Below are positions 15,872 through 24,511 of a stretch of DNA of 64,000 nt, piece by piece. Position numbers and translations under genes: made by a program. This stretch comes from Dysgonomonas sp. 25. GTDB lineage: Bacteria; Bacteroidota; Bacteroidia; Bacteroidales; Dysgonomonadaceae. The first letter of the stretch is position 1; each line of letters begins with the position of its first letter. Location: positions 91,541-155,540 of the forward strand of contig NZ_QVMN01000008.1 of the NCBI RefSeq assembly GCF_010501075.1, given 5' to 3'. The notes beneath the pieces were generated by a model. It was not told where the DNA came from. It was given only the letters and a program-made list of their open reading frames with translations, and did not search any database.

Positions 15872-17851
15872 CTATAATGGTTTATACTGTACAAACGCTT
15901 CTATCGCTTCGTAGCTGGCAAGTCCCAGCTGACGGTACAACTCGGCAGTGGCGCGGTTACGATCTTCCGAACGTTGCCAGAAAAGCCGTTCGTCGCTTCC
16001 GAGGAACGGGGCGCTCTCCATCTGCGATTGATGTTTCAGGATGGCATTCCGTTTAGCGCGCAACTCTTCGGGAGAGATAGGTACAGCCATTTCGATATGG
16101 TCGATTTCCCATTCTGCCCAAGCTCCGCGATACATCCAGATGCGGCATTCTTTCAGCCATTCTGCGCCTTTCAATTCGTCTATCGCTGCCAGTGCTGCAT
16201 CCAGACAAACCTTGTGCGTCCCATGTGGATCGGCTAAGTCTCCCGCAACGAATATCTGGTGCGGCTTGACTTCTTCCAGATGTGCTTTGACGATTTCGAC
16301 GTCCGCTTCCGATATGGGATTCTTCTTGATTCGTCCTGTTTCGTAGAACGGCAAGTCGAGGAATGTCACATTTTTGGCAGGAACGCCTACATACCTGTCG
16401 GCTGTTAATGCCTCCTGTCGGCGGATATGTCCTTTCATAAACAGTACATCCGGCGTATCTACATCATCCTGTTTTTTGTCGTGCATCAGGAATTGCAGCA
16501 TTTCCGCATACTTCTGCTCCATCACCTTGTTGTCCGGTTCGTAACGCTTACGAACATCTTCGAGCATCCAAAGATAGCGAATAACTTCTTCGTCGCCAAC
16601 AGCAATGTTGCCCGAAGTCTGATAAGTTACATATACATCGTGTTTCTGATCGACAAGGCGCTTGAATGTCCCGCCCATCGAAATGACGTCGTCGTCGGGG
16701 TGAGGGCTGAATATGAGAACCCTTTTCGGGTAAGGTATAGCACGTTCGGGACGGTTCGAATCGTCGGCGTTCGGTTTTCCTCCCGGCCATCCGGTGATGG
16801 TGTGCTGCAAGTCGTTGAATATTTTTATATTAACGTTGTAGGCAGAGCCGTATAGTGTAAGCAATTCTTCGAGGCTGTTGTCCTGATAATCCTTGTTCGT
16901 CAGTTTCAGGATAGGTTTATCCAGCTTCTGGCAAAGCCATACGATAGCGCGGCGGATGAGTTTATTGTTCCAGTTGCAACTGGTTACCAGCCAAGGGTGA
17001 TTGATACGTGTCAAATCGAAAGCGGCATTCAGGTCGGCATAGATGCATGCATGCTGATGGTTTTGCAGACACGATGCCGGAATGGTGTCGGACAAAGGTC
17101 CTTCTACTACATCGGCAATGCTTTTGGCTTTGTCTTCTCCCCATGCAATCAAGGCTATTTCGCGCGCTTTCATAATGGTGGAAATACCCATTGTAATGGC
17201 GCTCGGAGGAACTTTGTCTAACGAGCCGAAGGTATTTATCGCTTCCTTTTTGGATTGCACATCGAGTAGTACCAGACGGGTTTGAGAACCCATGCTGGAG
17301 CCGGCAATGTTGATACCGATATTTCCTGCGCGTCCGAGCCCGAGCAGGATATAGTCGAGGCCGCCGACAGTCCTTATTTTCTTTTCGTAGTCGCGGCAAT
17401 GGTCGAGGATTGCCTCCTTCGATTCCATGCCGTTCAGTGAATAAATGTTTTCGGGTTTGATATCTACATGGTCGAGAAACAAATCTTTCAACAGGTTTAA
17501 GTTGCTGCTCGACGAAGCTTGTAGCGGATAGAATTCGTAAATGCTGAATACAATTACGTTTGCAAAGCTTAATCCTTCTTCGTGGGCGCGGATTAATTCC
17601 TGATAAACGGTCTGTGGCGAATGACCGCCGGGCAGCCCGATTGCAAAATGTTGGTTTTTCTCTTGCTTAGCCTTGATTTTGGCAATAATATCTTTCGCTA
17701 CTTGTATCGAGCCTTCGGTGGAAGATTCGAATATCCGGGTAGGGACTTTTTCGTAGCGTGTCAGTGCCGATAATTCGAACTCGTTTTCGGGACGATAGTA
17801 TCGCTGGGGCACACGGTCTAAGACTATTTGTGAACTTAAATCCAGTCGCAT
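15872..17851 (-). CDS. NagB-like pseudoenzyme domain fused to PIG-L deacetylase
   Basis: The 659-residue protein has two halves. Residues 40-290 align with NagB (IGLPGGHSP; GLGRAGNIGINIAGSS), but each expected catalytic residue is replaced: NMDEY reads SIYEF (103-107), and GPDGH...NEPG reads GRAGN...NIAG (from about 173), so Asp, Asp, His and Glu are gone. Residues 375-659 are a PIG-L/LmbE zinc-dependent deacetylase domain with SPHPDDDV (382-389, zinc ligands His384 and Asp387) and DPHGTH near 541-546. PIG-L enzymes remove N-acetyl groups from GlcNAc-containing compounds. The deacetylase half looks active; the NagB half may be a sugar-phosphate sensor or scaffold. It sits between the ROK gene and true nagB. 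Confidence 0.88.
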   Translation of the reverse strand: MRLDLSSQIVLDRVPQRYYRPENEFELSALTRYEKVPTRIFESSTEGSIQVAKDIIAKIKAKQEKNQHFAIGLPGGHSPQTVYQELIRAHEEGLSFANVIVFSIYEFYPLQASSSSNLNLLKDLFLDHVDIKPENIYSLNGMESKEAILDHCRDYEKKIRTVGGLDYILLGLGRAGNIGINIAGSSMGSQTRLVLLDVQSKKEAINTFGSLDKVPPSAITMGISTIMKAREIALIAWGEDKAKSIADVVEGPLSDTIPASCLQNHQHACIYADLNAAFDLTRINHPWLVTSCNWNNKLIRRAIVWLCQKLDKPILKLTNKDYQDNSLEELLTLYGSAYNVNIKIFNDLQHTITGWPGGKPNADDSNRPERAIPYPKRVLIFSPHPDDDVISMGGTFKRLVDQKHDVYVTYQTSGNIAVGDEEVIRYLWMLEDVRKRYEPDNKVMEQKYAEMLQFLMHDKKQDDVDTPDVLFMKGHIRRQEALTADRYVGVPAKNVTFLDLPFYETGRIKKNPISEADVEIVKAHLEEVKPHQIFVAGDLADPHGTHKVCLDAALAAIDELKGAEWLKECRIWMYRGAWAEWEIDHIEMAVPISPEELRAKRNAILKHQSQMESAPFLGSDERLFWQRSEDRNRATAELYRQLGLASYEAIEAFVQYKPL

Positions 17852-17897
17852 AATAAGTGAATATTTTGGTTTTTAATAATTATTGAATGTATAAGAA

Positions 17898-18725
17898 TCA
17901 GAGGACGAGTGCCGCTGCACCTAATAAACTGCTATCCTCGTTTTGAGAGAATCGTATTTTTAAATTTCTTTTCGGTTCGCTGAACGGGAACTGCTCTACG
18001 ACGGCGTGCATGCTATCGGCAAAATAGTCATGTGCCAGCGATATGCGCCCTCCGATAATGATTGTTTCGGGATCGTAAACGAACAAAATCGTTTGGATGA
18101 GGTTGCCCAGATGGAATCCGAATTCTTTCCAGATAGCCAATGCTTTAGCATCTCCTTCGAGGGCTTTGGCATGAGCTTCGGCGCCTGTCATATCGTAGTG
18201 TCCGACAAAAAAGTGGCTGCTGCAATAATGCTCGAAGTCGAAGTCTCGATAAGGTAAACAACCGATTTCTCCTGCAGCGTTGTTTCGTCCGCAGTATAGT
18301 TTATTGTCTACAATGATGCCTGCTCCTAATCCCGCCCCGAGCGAGATGCATACCAGATTGCGCGAGGTAGTACCTTCGCCGTGGTAGCGTTCGCCGAAAG
18401 CAAAGCAGTTACAGTCGTTATTAATATAAACAGGTAAGTTAAATTCTTGTTCAAGGATATCTTTTAGCGGGACTTCTTTCCATGCCGGAATGTTTATCGA
18501 GTTGTAAACGATTCCTCTGTCCGAATCCACAAATGCGGGAACTCCAATCCCAACGCCTCGTATGTTGGAATTGACAAGCGTGCGCAGCATCGCTATCAGG
18601 TGATCTGTCGTCTCTTTTTCAGACTTGTCTGCCCGGCAGGGTTCCGATATTTTCTTCAGTATTACTCCGCCGTCTACAATCCCCATTCTGATAGTCGTGC
18701 CTCCTATGTCTACTCCTATTCTCAT
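17898..18725 (-). CDS. ROK-family sugar kinase
   Basis: The 275-residue protein has the ROK/actin-like ATPase features: VDIGGTTIRMG (phosphate 1), GIGVPAFVD, INNDCNCFAFGE with the likely catalytic Asp, and SLGAGLGAGIIVD (phosphate 2). ROK kinases usually phosphorylate glucose, N-acetylglucosamine or related sugars. The usual zinc-binding CxCGxxGCxE is not present; after AGEIGCLPY only scattered Cys/His (HYCSSHFF) remain, so the metal site may be absent or changed. Its place as first gene before the NagB-like/PIG-L fusion and nagB suggests an amino-sugar substrate. Confidence 0.85.
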   Translation of the reverse strand: MRIGVDIGGTTIRMGIVDGGVILKKISEPCRADKSEKETTDHLIAMLRTLVNSNIRGVGIGVPAFVDSDRGIVYNSINIPAWKEVPLKDILEQEFNLPVYINNDCNCFAFGERYHGEGTTSRNLVCISLGAGLGAGIIVDNKLYCGRNNAAGEIGCLPYRDFDFEHYCSSHFFVGHYDMTGAEAHAKALEGDAKALAIWKEFGFHLGNLIQTILFVYDPETIIIGGRISLAHDYFADSMHAVVEQFPFSEPKRNLKIRFSQNEDSSLLGAAALVL

Positions 18726-18771
18726 GGTATATAATTAAGTTTAACAAAGAAGAACAAATGGACTTCTGATA

Positions 18772-18779
18772 CAAATATA
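18772..18779 (-). promoter_or_regulatory. Candidate -7 box of the amino-sugar cluster
   Basis: Reads TATATTTG on the minus strand, 46 bp before the ROK gene ATG. No clear -33 TTTG at standard spacing. Confidence 0.4.
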
Positions 18780-18862
18780 ACCACAAAAAAATAGGGATTG
18801 CGTTTCGAAATGTTAATTAACATTTCGGGCGGATAAAATGATTTTCCTTTGTATGGATCGGG

Positions 18863-19582
18863 TTATTGCGTAATATATTTGTCTGCTGTCGTTTCTTTCA
18901 GTATTTCGGTGAAAGCCTTTTTGAGTTTGGTGGGTAATTCTTTTAGTTTCTCGTCCAGATTATCATATAGATGGTAGTCCTCGAATCCTTCGTGTCGGCT
19001 GCGGTAATTGATGTGGATAAGGTACTTCTTCCGGTCGTAGAAAAGAATGTAAGAGATTGTTATATCCATATCGGCATTGCCGCAATAAGAGAACGGAATG
19101 ATAGCAGCTGTTTTCCGGGCAACAGTTTTAAAGATGATTTCCTTTTCCCGCAGGTCGATAAGCGACATGGCTACGTGAGGGTTGTAGTAGAGGAGGCTAT
19201 CGGTGTATTTTTCGTTTTCGATATGTGCCGAAATGGCATTAAAAAGGCCGTTGACCCGATAATCTTCAAAGTCCATTTCGTCAGAGCAAATGCAAGGATT
19301 CAACACTTGAACGGTCAGTCGGTTTTCAGCCCCTTTATCGGTAAAGGTTTTTTTGATTGTCAATGTATCGACAGAGGAATGGCTAAACCAACTAAGTGCC
19401 GTCAAATCTTCGGGGGTAGCTTCTCCTCTATTAAGCCTCTCGTAGAAAGCGTGCAGGTTTTCGAAAATGATGTCGATGTTGTAAACACCCAAGCTATCTT
19501 CTTCTACCTTAATAGGTGATTGGGCATAGGTGGCCGAACAGCTGCAAATAAGTAAGAAGAGTGAAAGTATGCGGGTTTTCAT
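18863..19582 (-). CDS. Secreted hypothetical protein
   Basis: I do not recognise this family. The 239-residue protein starts with a signal peptide (LSLFLLICSCSATYAQ) whose AQ end is the usual Bacteroidetes signal peptidase I site; the internal CSC could also act as a lipobox. The mature part is mixed alpha/beta with a central Cys pair (NPCICSDE) and a charged C-terminus (LPTKLKKAFTEILKETTAD). It follows recG by 17 bp and is probably co-transcribed with it, although no functional link is apparent. Confidence 0.6.
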   Translation of the reverse strand: MKTRILSLFLLICSCSATYAQSPIKVEEDSLGVYNIDIIFENLHAFYERLNRGEATPEDLTALSWFSHSSVDTLTIKKTFTDKGAENRLTVQVLNPCICSDEMDFEDYRVNGLFNAISAHIENEKYTDSLLYYNPHVAMSLIDLREKEIIFKTVARKTAAIIPFSYCGNADMDITISYILFYDRKKYLIHINYRSRHEGFEDYHLYDNLDEKLKELPTKLKKAFTEILKETTADKYITQ

Positions 19583-19599
19583 ATATCGTGATTTGGATA

Positions 19600-21696
19600 T
19601 TAACTAATCAATTCCCAGCCATAGCGGTTGCCTTTCAGCCGGCGTAGCTGGCGCAATAGGATTCTGTTTTCGGGGCGCTCCATATTCGGATCTTCATCCA
19701 TGATAGATTGCGCTACCTCGCGGGCATATTGCAATATTTCGCCGTCGCGGACGATATTGGCTATCCGCAGGCTGAACGGGATGCCGCTCTGCTGTGTCCC
19801 TTCCAGATCGCCGGGGCCACGAAGTTTGAGGTCTGCTTCGGCTATCTCGAAACCGTCGTTGCTCTCTACCATGATGTTGATGCGTTTGCGGGTATCGGCT
19901 GATAATTCGTAAGGGGTGACGAGTATGCAGTACGATTGGTCGGCTCCCCGCCCTACGCGTCCGCGAAGCTGGTGCAGTTGCGACAGCCCGAAGCGTTGCG
20001 CTTCTTCGATGACCATGACGGAGGCATTGGGGACGTTTACGCCGACTTCGATAACGGTGGTCGCTACCATTATCTGCGTCTCGTTGCGGAGAAAACGTTG
20101 CATTTCGGCATCTTTCTCTTTAGGTTTCATCTTGCCATGCACCTTGCTGATTTTGTATTCGGGGAAAACTTCCATGATATGCTTGTAGCCTTCCTCGAGG
20201 TTTTTCAGGTCTATCTTTTCGCTTTCCTCTATCAGTGGGTAGACGATATATACCTGTCGCCCTTCTTGCAACTGCTTGCGGATGGATTGATACATCGCCC
20301 CGCGTTTTTTGTCGAACTGGTGGATGGTTTGTATCGGCTTCCGTCCCGGTGGAAGTTCGTCGATGACCGAAACATCCAGATCGCCGTAAACGGTCATTGC
20401 CAATGTGCGGGGGATAGGGGTGGCTGTCATCACCAGAATATGCGGCGGCTGATGGTTTTTTGTCCACAACTTGGCTCGCTGGGCTACGCCGAAACGGTGT
20501 TGTTCGTCTATAATAACTAATCCGAGATTGGAAAACTGCACGGTATCTTCTATCAGGGCGTGTGTGCCGATGAGGATTTGCAGGTCGCCTGTCAACAGAT
20601 TGTTGTGTATGCGTTCGCGGTCGGCTTTCTTCGTCGAGCCTGTCAGTAATTCGACGTTTACGTTCAGTCCTTCCAGCAGTTCGCTTATTGTCTGGTAATG
20701 TTGAGTAGCCAATATTTCGGTAGGAGCCATCAGGGCAGCCTGATAGCCATTGTCCAGCGCAATCAGCATCAACATGAGGGCTACTAATGTTTTTCCGCTG
20801 CCCACGTCGCCTTGCAGCAGGCGGTTCATTTGCTCGCCTGTGGCCATGTCGACACGTATTTCCTTGATAATACGTTTCTGTGCTCCCGTCAATTCGAAAG
20901 GTAGCTTGTCGGTATAGAAGCGGTTGAGGTATTCGCCGACATGCGTGAAGACGATTCCTTTCAACTTCGACTTTCGCTCCGAAGTGTACTTCAATATATT
21001 AAGTTGTATATAAAAGAGTTCTTCGAACTTGAGCCTGTATTGCGCATCGCGTAGGATTTGCGGATTCTCGGGGAAATGGACATTCCGCAAAGCATCTTTT
21101 AGCGGCATCAACTTAGCCTTTTGTATGACCGTATCGGGCAATGTCTCGCTGATAGAGCCGAGTATGGATTTGAAAGCTCCCGCCATAATTTTCTGTATAG
21201 CCTTCGAGTTGAGATAATGCTTCTTCATTTTCTCCGTCGTATTGTAATGAGGTTCCAGACCTACATTACGGCTATTCTCATCTATATAAGGATCTATCTC
21301 GGGGTGGGCGATATTGAATTTGTCGCCGAAGCGGGTAGGTTTGCCAAAGACGATATAAGGCGAATGAGTTTTGTATTTGTCCTGCATGAACTTTACGCCC
21401 TGAAACCATACCAGGTCGATGAAGCCTGTTCCGTCGGTGAAGTGTGCGACGAGCCGTTTGTTCCGCCCTTCGCCCACTGTTTCGAAAGCGGTAATCCATC
21501 CTTTCAGCTGTATATAGGGCATATTGCCGTCTATCTCGTGGATAAAGTAAATACGGCTGCGGTCGATGTATTTGTATGGGAAGTAATATAGCAGGTCTTC
21601 GACTGTGAATACATCGATTTCCTTATTGAATATTTCGGCTCTTTTAGGGCCTACTCCGGTCAGGTATTTTATATCGGTTCGTAAAAAATCGGACAT
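19600..21696 (-). CDS. recG: ATP-dependent DNA helicase RecG
   Basis: RecG remodels stalled replication forks and branch-migrates Holliday junctions. The 698-residue protein has an N-terminal wedge/OB domain (YLTGVGPKRAEIFNKEI; then RLVAHFTDGTG), then helicase motifs: GDVGSGKT (Walker A), IIDEQHRFGV (DEQH box), VMTATPIPRT (motif III), and LRGRVGRG (motif VI). The start chosen is ATG at 21696 (MSDFLRTDIKYL). An upstream ATG at 21732 lies inside the apparent -7 box, so it is unlikely to be in the transcript. Length matches Bacteroidales RecG. Confidence 0.95.
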   Translation of the reverse strand: MSDFLRTDIKYLTGVGPKRAEIFNKEIDVFTVEDLLYYFPYKYIDRSRIYFIHEIDGNMPYIQLKGWITAFETVGEGRNKRLVAHFTDGTGFIDLVWFQGVKFMQDKYKTHSPYIVFGKPTRFGDKFNIAHPEIDPYIDENSRNVGLEPHYNTTEKMKKHYLNSKAIQKIMAGAFKSILGSISETLPDTVIQKAKLMPLKDALRNVHFPENPQILRDAQYRLKFEELFYIQLNILKYTSERKSKLKGIVFTHVGEYLNRFYTDKLPFELTGAQKRIIKEIRVDMATGEQMNRLLQGDVGSGKTLVALMLMLIALDNGYQAALMAPTEILATQHYQTISELLEGLNVNVELLTGSTKKADRERIHNNLLTGDLQILIGTHALIEDTVQFSNLGLVIIDEQHRFGVAQRAKLWTKNHQPPHILVMTATPIPRTLAMTVYGDLDVSVIDELPPGRKPIQTIHQFDKKRGAMYQSIRKQLQEGRQVYIVYPLIEESEKIDLKNLEEGYKHIMEVFPEYKISKVHGKMKPKEKDAEMQRFLRNETQIMVATTVIEVGVNVPNASVMVIEEAQRFGLSQLHQLRGRVGRGADQSYCILVTPYELSADTRKRINIMVESNDGFEIAEADLKLRGPGDLEGTQQSGIPFSLRIANIVRDGEILQYAREVAQSIMDEDPNMERPENRILLRQLRRLKGNRYGWELIS

Positions 21697-21721
21697 TGTC
21701 GGCAAAACATTATCTATAAGG

Positions 21722-21729
21722 CAAAGGTA
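21722..21729 (-). promoter_or_regulatory. Candidate -7 box of recG
   Basis: TACCTTTG on the minus strand, 25 bp before the chosen recG ATG. Its position supports the shorter start. Confidence 0.45.
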
Positions 21730-21732
21730 CAT

Positions 21733-22034
21733 TTTTTTATGTTATTAACTGCCAGTAAATGTTTGTCGTGTGATATTTCGTATCGTTTCGGCGCATATGG
21801 GTGATAATTGTTATAATTTTAACTAAAATAAACAACCTAAAGTGTTGCCAGTCAATTTTTATTCTTACATTTGCCCATGCATAAGAGTTCTTAAATTCGG
21901 TTTTTATAATTTCTTCTTCTCAAGTTTATACCTAAACTATACTTCTTGTTAAGCGCATTTTATACGATTCCTTTTATTTTGGTAATTTCTTCTGCACGAA
22001 TTATTTATTTTATCAATTTATTTTTATTACGACA
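21733..22034. other. Intergenic region with long U-rich leader of the RRM gene
   Basis: This divergent spacer holds the recG promoter at one end and, from about 21880, a predicted leader of ~155 nt before the RRM gene. The leader is rich in T runs (TTTTTAT, TTTCTTCTTCT) and carries no open frame of note. Such leaders are common for cold-shock and RNA-binding protein genes and may be targets of autoregulation. Confidence 0.5.
21845..21873 (+). promoter_or_regulatory. Promoter of the RRM gene
   Basis: TTG at 21845-21847 and TACATTTG at 21866-21873 are 18 bp apart, close to the Bacteroidetes consensus. Transcription would start near 21880, leaving a ~155 nt leader. Confidence 0.55.
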
Positions 22035-22325
22035 ATGAACATTTTTATTGCAGGTTTAAGCTACAGAGTTAATGATGCTGATTTGAGAGAACTATTCGCT
22101 GAATATGGTGAAATCGCATCTTCTAAAGTTATCATGGACAGACAAACAGGTCGTTCGAAAGGTTACGGTTTCGTTGAATTGAGCGACGAAGAAGCCGGCA
22201 AAAAAGCTATCGAAGAACTGAATGGCGCTGAATATGATGGAAGAACAATATCTGTATCAGAAGCCCGCCCAAGAGAAGAAAGACCTCGTCGCGAAGGTAG
22301 TTTCAACAGAGAAAGAAGATATTAA
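22035..22325 (+). CDS. RRM-domain RNA-binding protein
   Basis: The 96-residue protein is one RNA-recognition motif: RNP2 is IFIAGLSY near the start, and RNP1 is KGYGFVEL at about residues 52-59. A basic, Arg-rich C-terminal tail follows (RPREERPRREGSFNRERRY). Bacteroidetes carry several such proteins, which bind single-stranded RNA and influence mRNA levels; they resemble the glycine-rich cold-inducible proteins of cyanobacteria. Single-gene unit with its own promoter, long leader and terminator. Confidence 0.92.
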   Translation: MNIFIAGLSYRVNDADLRELFAEYGEIASSKVIMDRQTGRSKGYGFVELSDEEAGKKAIEELNGAEYDGRTISVSEARPREERPRREGSFNRERRY

Positions 22326-22355
22326 TAAATTAATATACTTTCCAACCGTCTTAGT

Positions 22356-22392
22356 AAGTGAAGTCCTATAATTGGATTTCACTTCTTTTTTA
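22356..22392 (+). terminator. Terminator of the RRM gene
   Basis: AAGTGAAGTCC (22356-22366) pairs with GGATTTCACTT (22374-22384), one G-T pair, followed by CTTTTTT. Confidence 0.75.
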
Positions 22393-22475
22393 TCTATATT
22401 TATGATAATGGAAATGAAGAACAAGTATCGATTATTTTTAAAGAATTAGATTATCTATATCTCGAAAAAAAAATA

Positions 22476-22483
22476 TATCTTTG
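22476..22483 (+). promoter_or_regulatory. -7 box of the DUF177-rpmF-fabH operon
   Basis: TATCTTTG, 27 bp before the GTG chosen as start of the DUF177 gene. An in-frame TTG at 22481 lies within this box, so it is probably not translated. Confidence 0.55.
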
Positions 22484-22510
22484 CAGCCGTTCTTTGTAAG
22501 AGATAAAAAA

Positions 22511-23083
22511 GTGGGAAAATATAGTAAATACAATATCCCTTTAAGGTCGCTCGAAGATGGTAAGCATGAATTTACATATCAGCTTACCGATGAGTATTTT
22601 AAGCTGCTGGGCGAAGATACGGACATAAAAAAAGGTAGCTTGGACGTAGTCGTTTCGCTGAAAAAGACGGCAACCACGTTTGAGTTGAATTTTGTTATTG
22701 CAGGGAAAGTGAAAGTTCCTTGTGACCGTTGTCTCGACGAAATGATAATGGACGTGGATACCAAGAGCCGCTTGATAGTAAAATTCGGGAATGAATATTC
22801 CGAAGAAAGCGACGAAATTGTAATTATCCCTGAAGAGGACGGGCAAATCAATATTTCGTGGTTTTTGTACGAATTTATTGCTTTGAGCCTCCCGATGAAA
22901 AAAGTTCATCCGCAAGGCGAATGCAATAAAACCATGACTTCGAAGTTGAAAAGGCATAAAACATCTTCTTCTGATGAGGATGGCGATGACAACGACGACG
23001 AAATGGATTTGGATGATGATAGCGGCGAAGCCTCGTCAGATTCCAGATGGGATGCATTGAAAGATTTGCAATTTGAAGAATAA
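22511..23083 (+). CDS. DUF177 (YceD-family) protein, probable rRNA-linked factor
   Basis: The 190-residue protein belongs to DUF177, almost always encoded just upstream of rpmF. Family members are associated with 23S rRNA processing or accumulation in plants and bacteria. Features are MGKYSKYNIPLRSL at the start, VPCDRCLDEM with the conserved CxxC, EDGQINISWFLYEFIALSLP, and a highly acidic C-terminal stretch (DEDGDDNDDEMDLDDD). GTG at 22511 is chosen because the family begins M-G-K and because the upstream TTG overlaps the promoter box. rpmF follows 70 bp downstream. Confidence 0.88.
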   Translation: MGKYSKYNIPLRSLEDGKHEFTYQLTDEYFKLLGEDTDIKKGSLDVVVSLKKTATTFELNFVIAGKVKVPCDRCLDEMIMDVDTKSRLIVKFGNEYSEESDEIVIIPEEDGQINISWFLYEFIALSLPMKKVHPQGECNKTMTSKLKRHKTSSSDEDGDDNDDEMDLDDDSGEASSDSRWDALKDLQFEE

Positions 23084-23153
23084 ATATATATCCTGCAAAG
23101 GATTGAAAATATAATCGTTAATTAAAAAAAACTATAAATAAAAATAAAAGAAA

Positions 23154-23339
23154 ATGGCACATCCTAAACGAAGACAATCGAAAGCGAGACAAGGAAAGAG
23201 AAGAACTCACGACAAAGCAGTTGCTCCTACTTTGGCTGTTTGCTCTAACTGCGGTTCATGGCACGTGTTTCACACAGTATGCCCTGAATGTGGATACTAT
23301 CGTGGCAAATTAGCTATCGAAAAAGAAGTTTCTCTATAA
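23154..23339 (+). CDS. rpmF: 50S ribosomal protein L32
   Basis: The 61-residue protein starts MAHPKRRQSKARQGKRRTH, the L32 signature, and has a zinc ribbon with two CxxC pairs (CSNC and CPEC). It is thus the zinc-binding (C+) form. It sits in the conserved order DUF177-rpmF-fabH; plsX, which often lies between rpmF and fabH, is absent here. Confidence 0.97.
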   Translation: MAHPKRRQSKARQGKRRTHDKAVAPTLAVCSNCGSWHVFHTVCPECGYYRGKLAIEKEVSL

Positions 23340-23367
23340 ATATTGCGTAGGCGAAATTTATAAAAAA

Positions 23368-23400
23368 ACCTCTATGACCGAGTTCATATAGGTGTTTTAT
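23368..23400 (+). terminator. Hairpin between rpmF and fabH
   Basis: ACCTCTATGA (23368-23377) pairs with TCATATAGGT (23384-23393) with one mismatch, followed by GTTTTATT. It could be a partial terminator that lowers fabH expression relative to rpmF, or a processing site. Confidence 0.45.
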
Positions 23401-23421
23401 TAATCCAATTCCTAAAGAATT

Positions 23422-24405
23422 ATGGTATACGCAGCAATAACCGGTATAGGTGCTTCAATCCCCAAAGATGTATTGACAAACGAAGAACTTTCGAAGATTG
23501 TCGATACCAACGATGAGTGGATTATGACCCGTGTCGGTATCAAAGAGCGGCATATATTGAAAGGCGAAGGCAAAGGTGTTTCCGTGATGGGAACAGAAGC
23601 TGTCAACGAATTACTCGAAAAGACGAATGTCAAGCCGGAGGATATAGAAGTCGTAATTTTTGCAACAACAACGCCCGACTACGGTTTCCCGGCAGCGGCA
23701 GTGCTTGTTGCAGAGGCATGCGGAATAAAAAATGCTTTTGCATTTGATATACAAGCTGCATGTTCAGGTTTCATCTATGCATTGGAAGTCGCTTCTAATT
23801 TTATCCGATCGGGACGCTACAAAAAAGTAATTGTAGTTGCCGGCGATAAAATGTCGTCGATAACAAACTATAAAGATCGCACTACTTGCCCGTTATTCGG
23901 AGATGCAGTGGGAGCTGTATTGTTGGAGCCGACCGAAGAAAAGTTGGGAATAGTAGATACAATTCTACATACCGATGGTGTCGGAATCCCGCATCTGAAT
24001 ATGAAAGGTGGAGGTTCGGCATATCCTGCTTCGGCAGAGACTATTGCCAACGATATGCACTATGTCTATCAGGAAGGACAGCCCGTTTTCAAACATGCTG
24101 TGACCAAAATGGCTGATGTATCGGCCGAAATAGCAGAGCGCAATCAGTTGTCGAAAGATGACATCGATTGGTTTATTCCTCATCAGGCAAATATCCGTAT
24201 TATCGAGGCAGCGGCAAAACGTTTGAGTTTACCTGCCGAGAAGGTAATTATAAATATCGAAAATTACGGAAATACAAGTGCCGGAACTATCCCTGTTTGT
24301 CTTTATGAATACGAAAAGAAATTCAAAAAAGGCGATAATATTATCCTTGCTGCCTTTGGCGCAGGATTTACGTGGGGGTCGGTCTATTTGAAATGGGCAT
24401 ATTGA
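23422..24405 (+). CDS. fabH: Beta-ketoacyl-ACP synthase III
   Basis: FabH condenses acetyl-CoA or branched acyl-CoA with malonyl-ACP to start fatty acid synthesis. The 327-residue thiolase-fold protein shows [13 protein letters not shown] with the catalytic cysteine, [11 protein letters not shown] with the catalytic His, and [11 protein letters not shown] with the catalytic Asn, then AFGAGFTWG at the end. The length and the full Cys-His-Asn triad indicate an active enzyme. It closes the DUF177-rpmF-fabH unit and a terminator follows. Confidence 0.96.
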   Translation: MVYAAITGIGASIPKDVLTNEELSKIVDTNDEWIMTRVGIKERHILKGEGKGVSVMGTEAVNELLEKTNVKPEDIEVVIFATTTPDYGFPAAAVLVAEACGIKNAFAFDIQAACSGFIYALEVASNFIRSGRYKKVIVVAGDKMSSITNYKDRTTCPLFGDAVGAVLLEPTEEKLGIVDTILHTDGVGIPHLNMKGGGSAYPASAETIANDMHYVYQEGQPVFKHAVTKMADVSAEIAERNQLSKDDIDWFIPHQANIRIIEAAAKRLSLPAEKVIINIENYGNTSAGTIPVCLYEYEKKFKKGDNIILAAFGAGFTWGSVYLKWAY

Positions 24406-24430
24406 GCATAATATCCAAAACATATTATAG

Positions 24431-24464
24431 GAGAGCATTTTTCACAAGATGCTCTCTTTTATTT
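24431..24464 (+). terminator. Terminator after fabH
   Basis: GAGAGCAT (24431-24438) pairs with ATGCTCTC (24449-24456) around a 10-base loop, followed by TTTTATTTTA. Confidence 0.8.
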
Positions 24465-24487
24465 TAAGCGGATTTAACCTATCTTTA
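24457..24487 (+). promoter_or_regulatory. Candidate promoter of the lipoprotein gene
   Basis: TTTT at 24457-24460 and TATCTTTA at 24480-24487 are 19 bp apart, close to the Bacteroidetes promoter pattern. The box ends 24 bp before the ATG at 24512 and overlaps the tail of the fabH terminator. Confidence 0.5.
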
Positions 24488-24511
24488 CACCAACAACTAA
24501 ATGGAGACTGT

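Noticed and set aside
22481-22510. TTG start for the DUF177 gene
   Set aside because: It lies inside the TATCTTTG promoter box and the family begins at the GTG at 22511.
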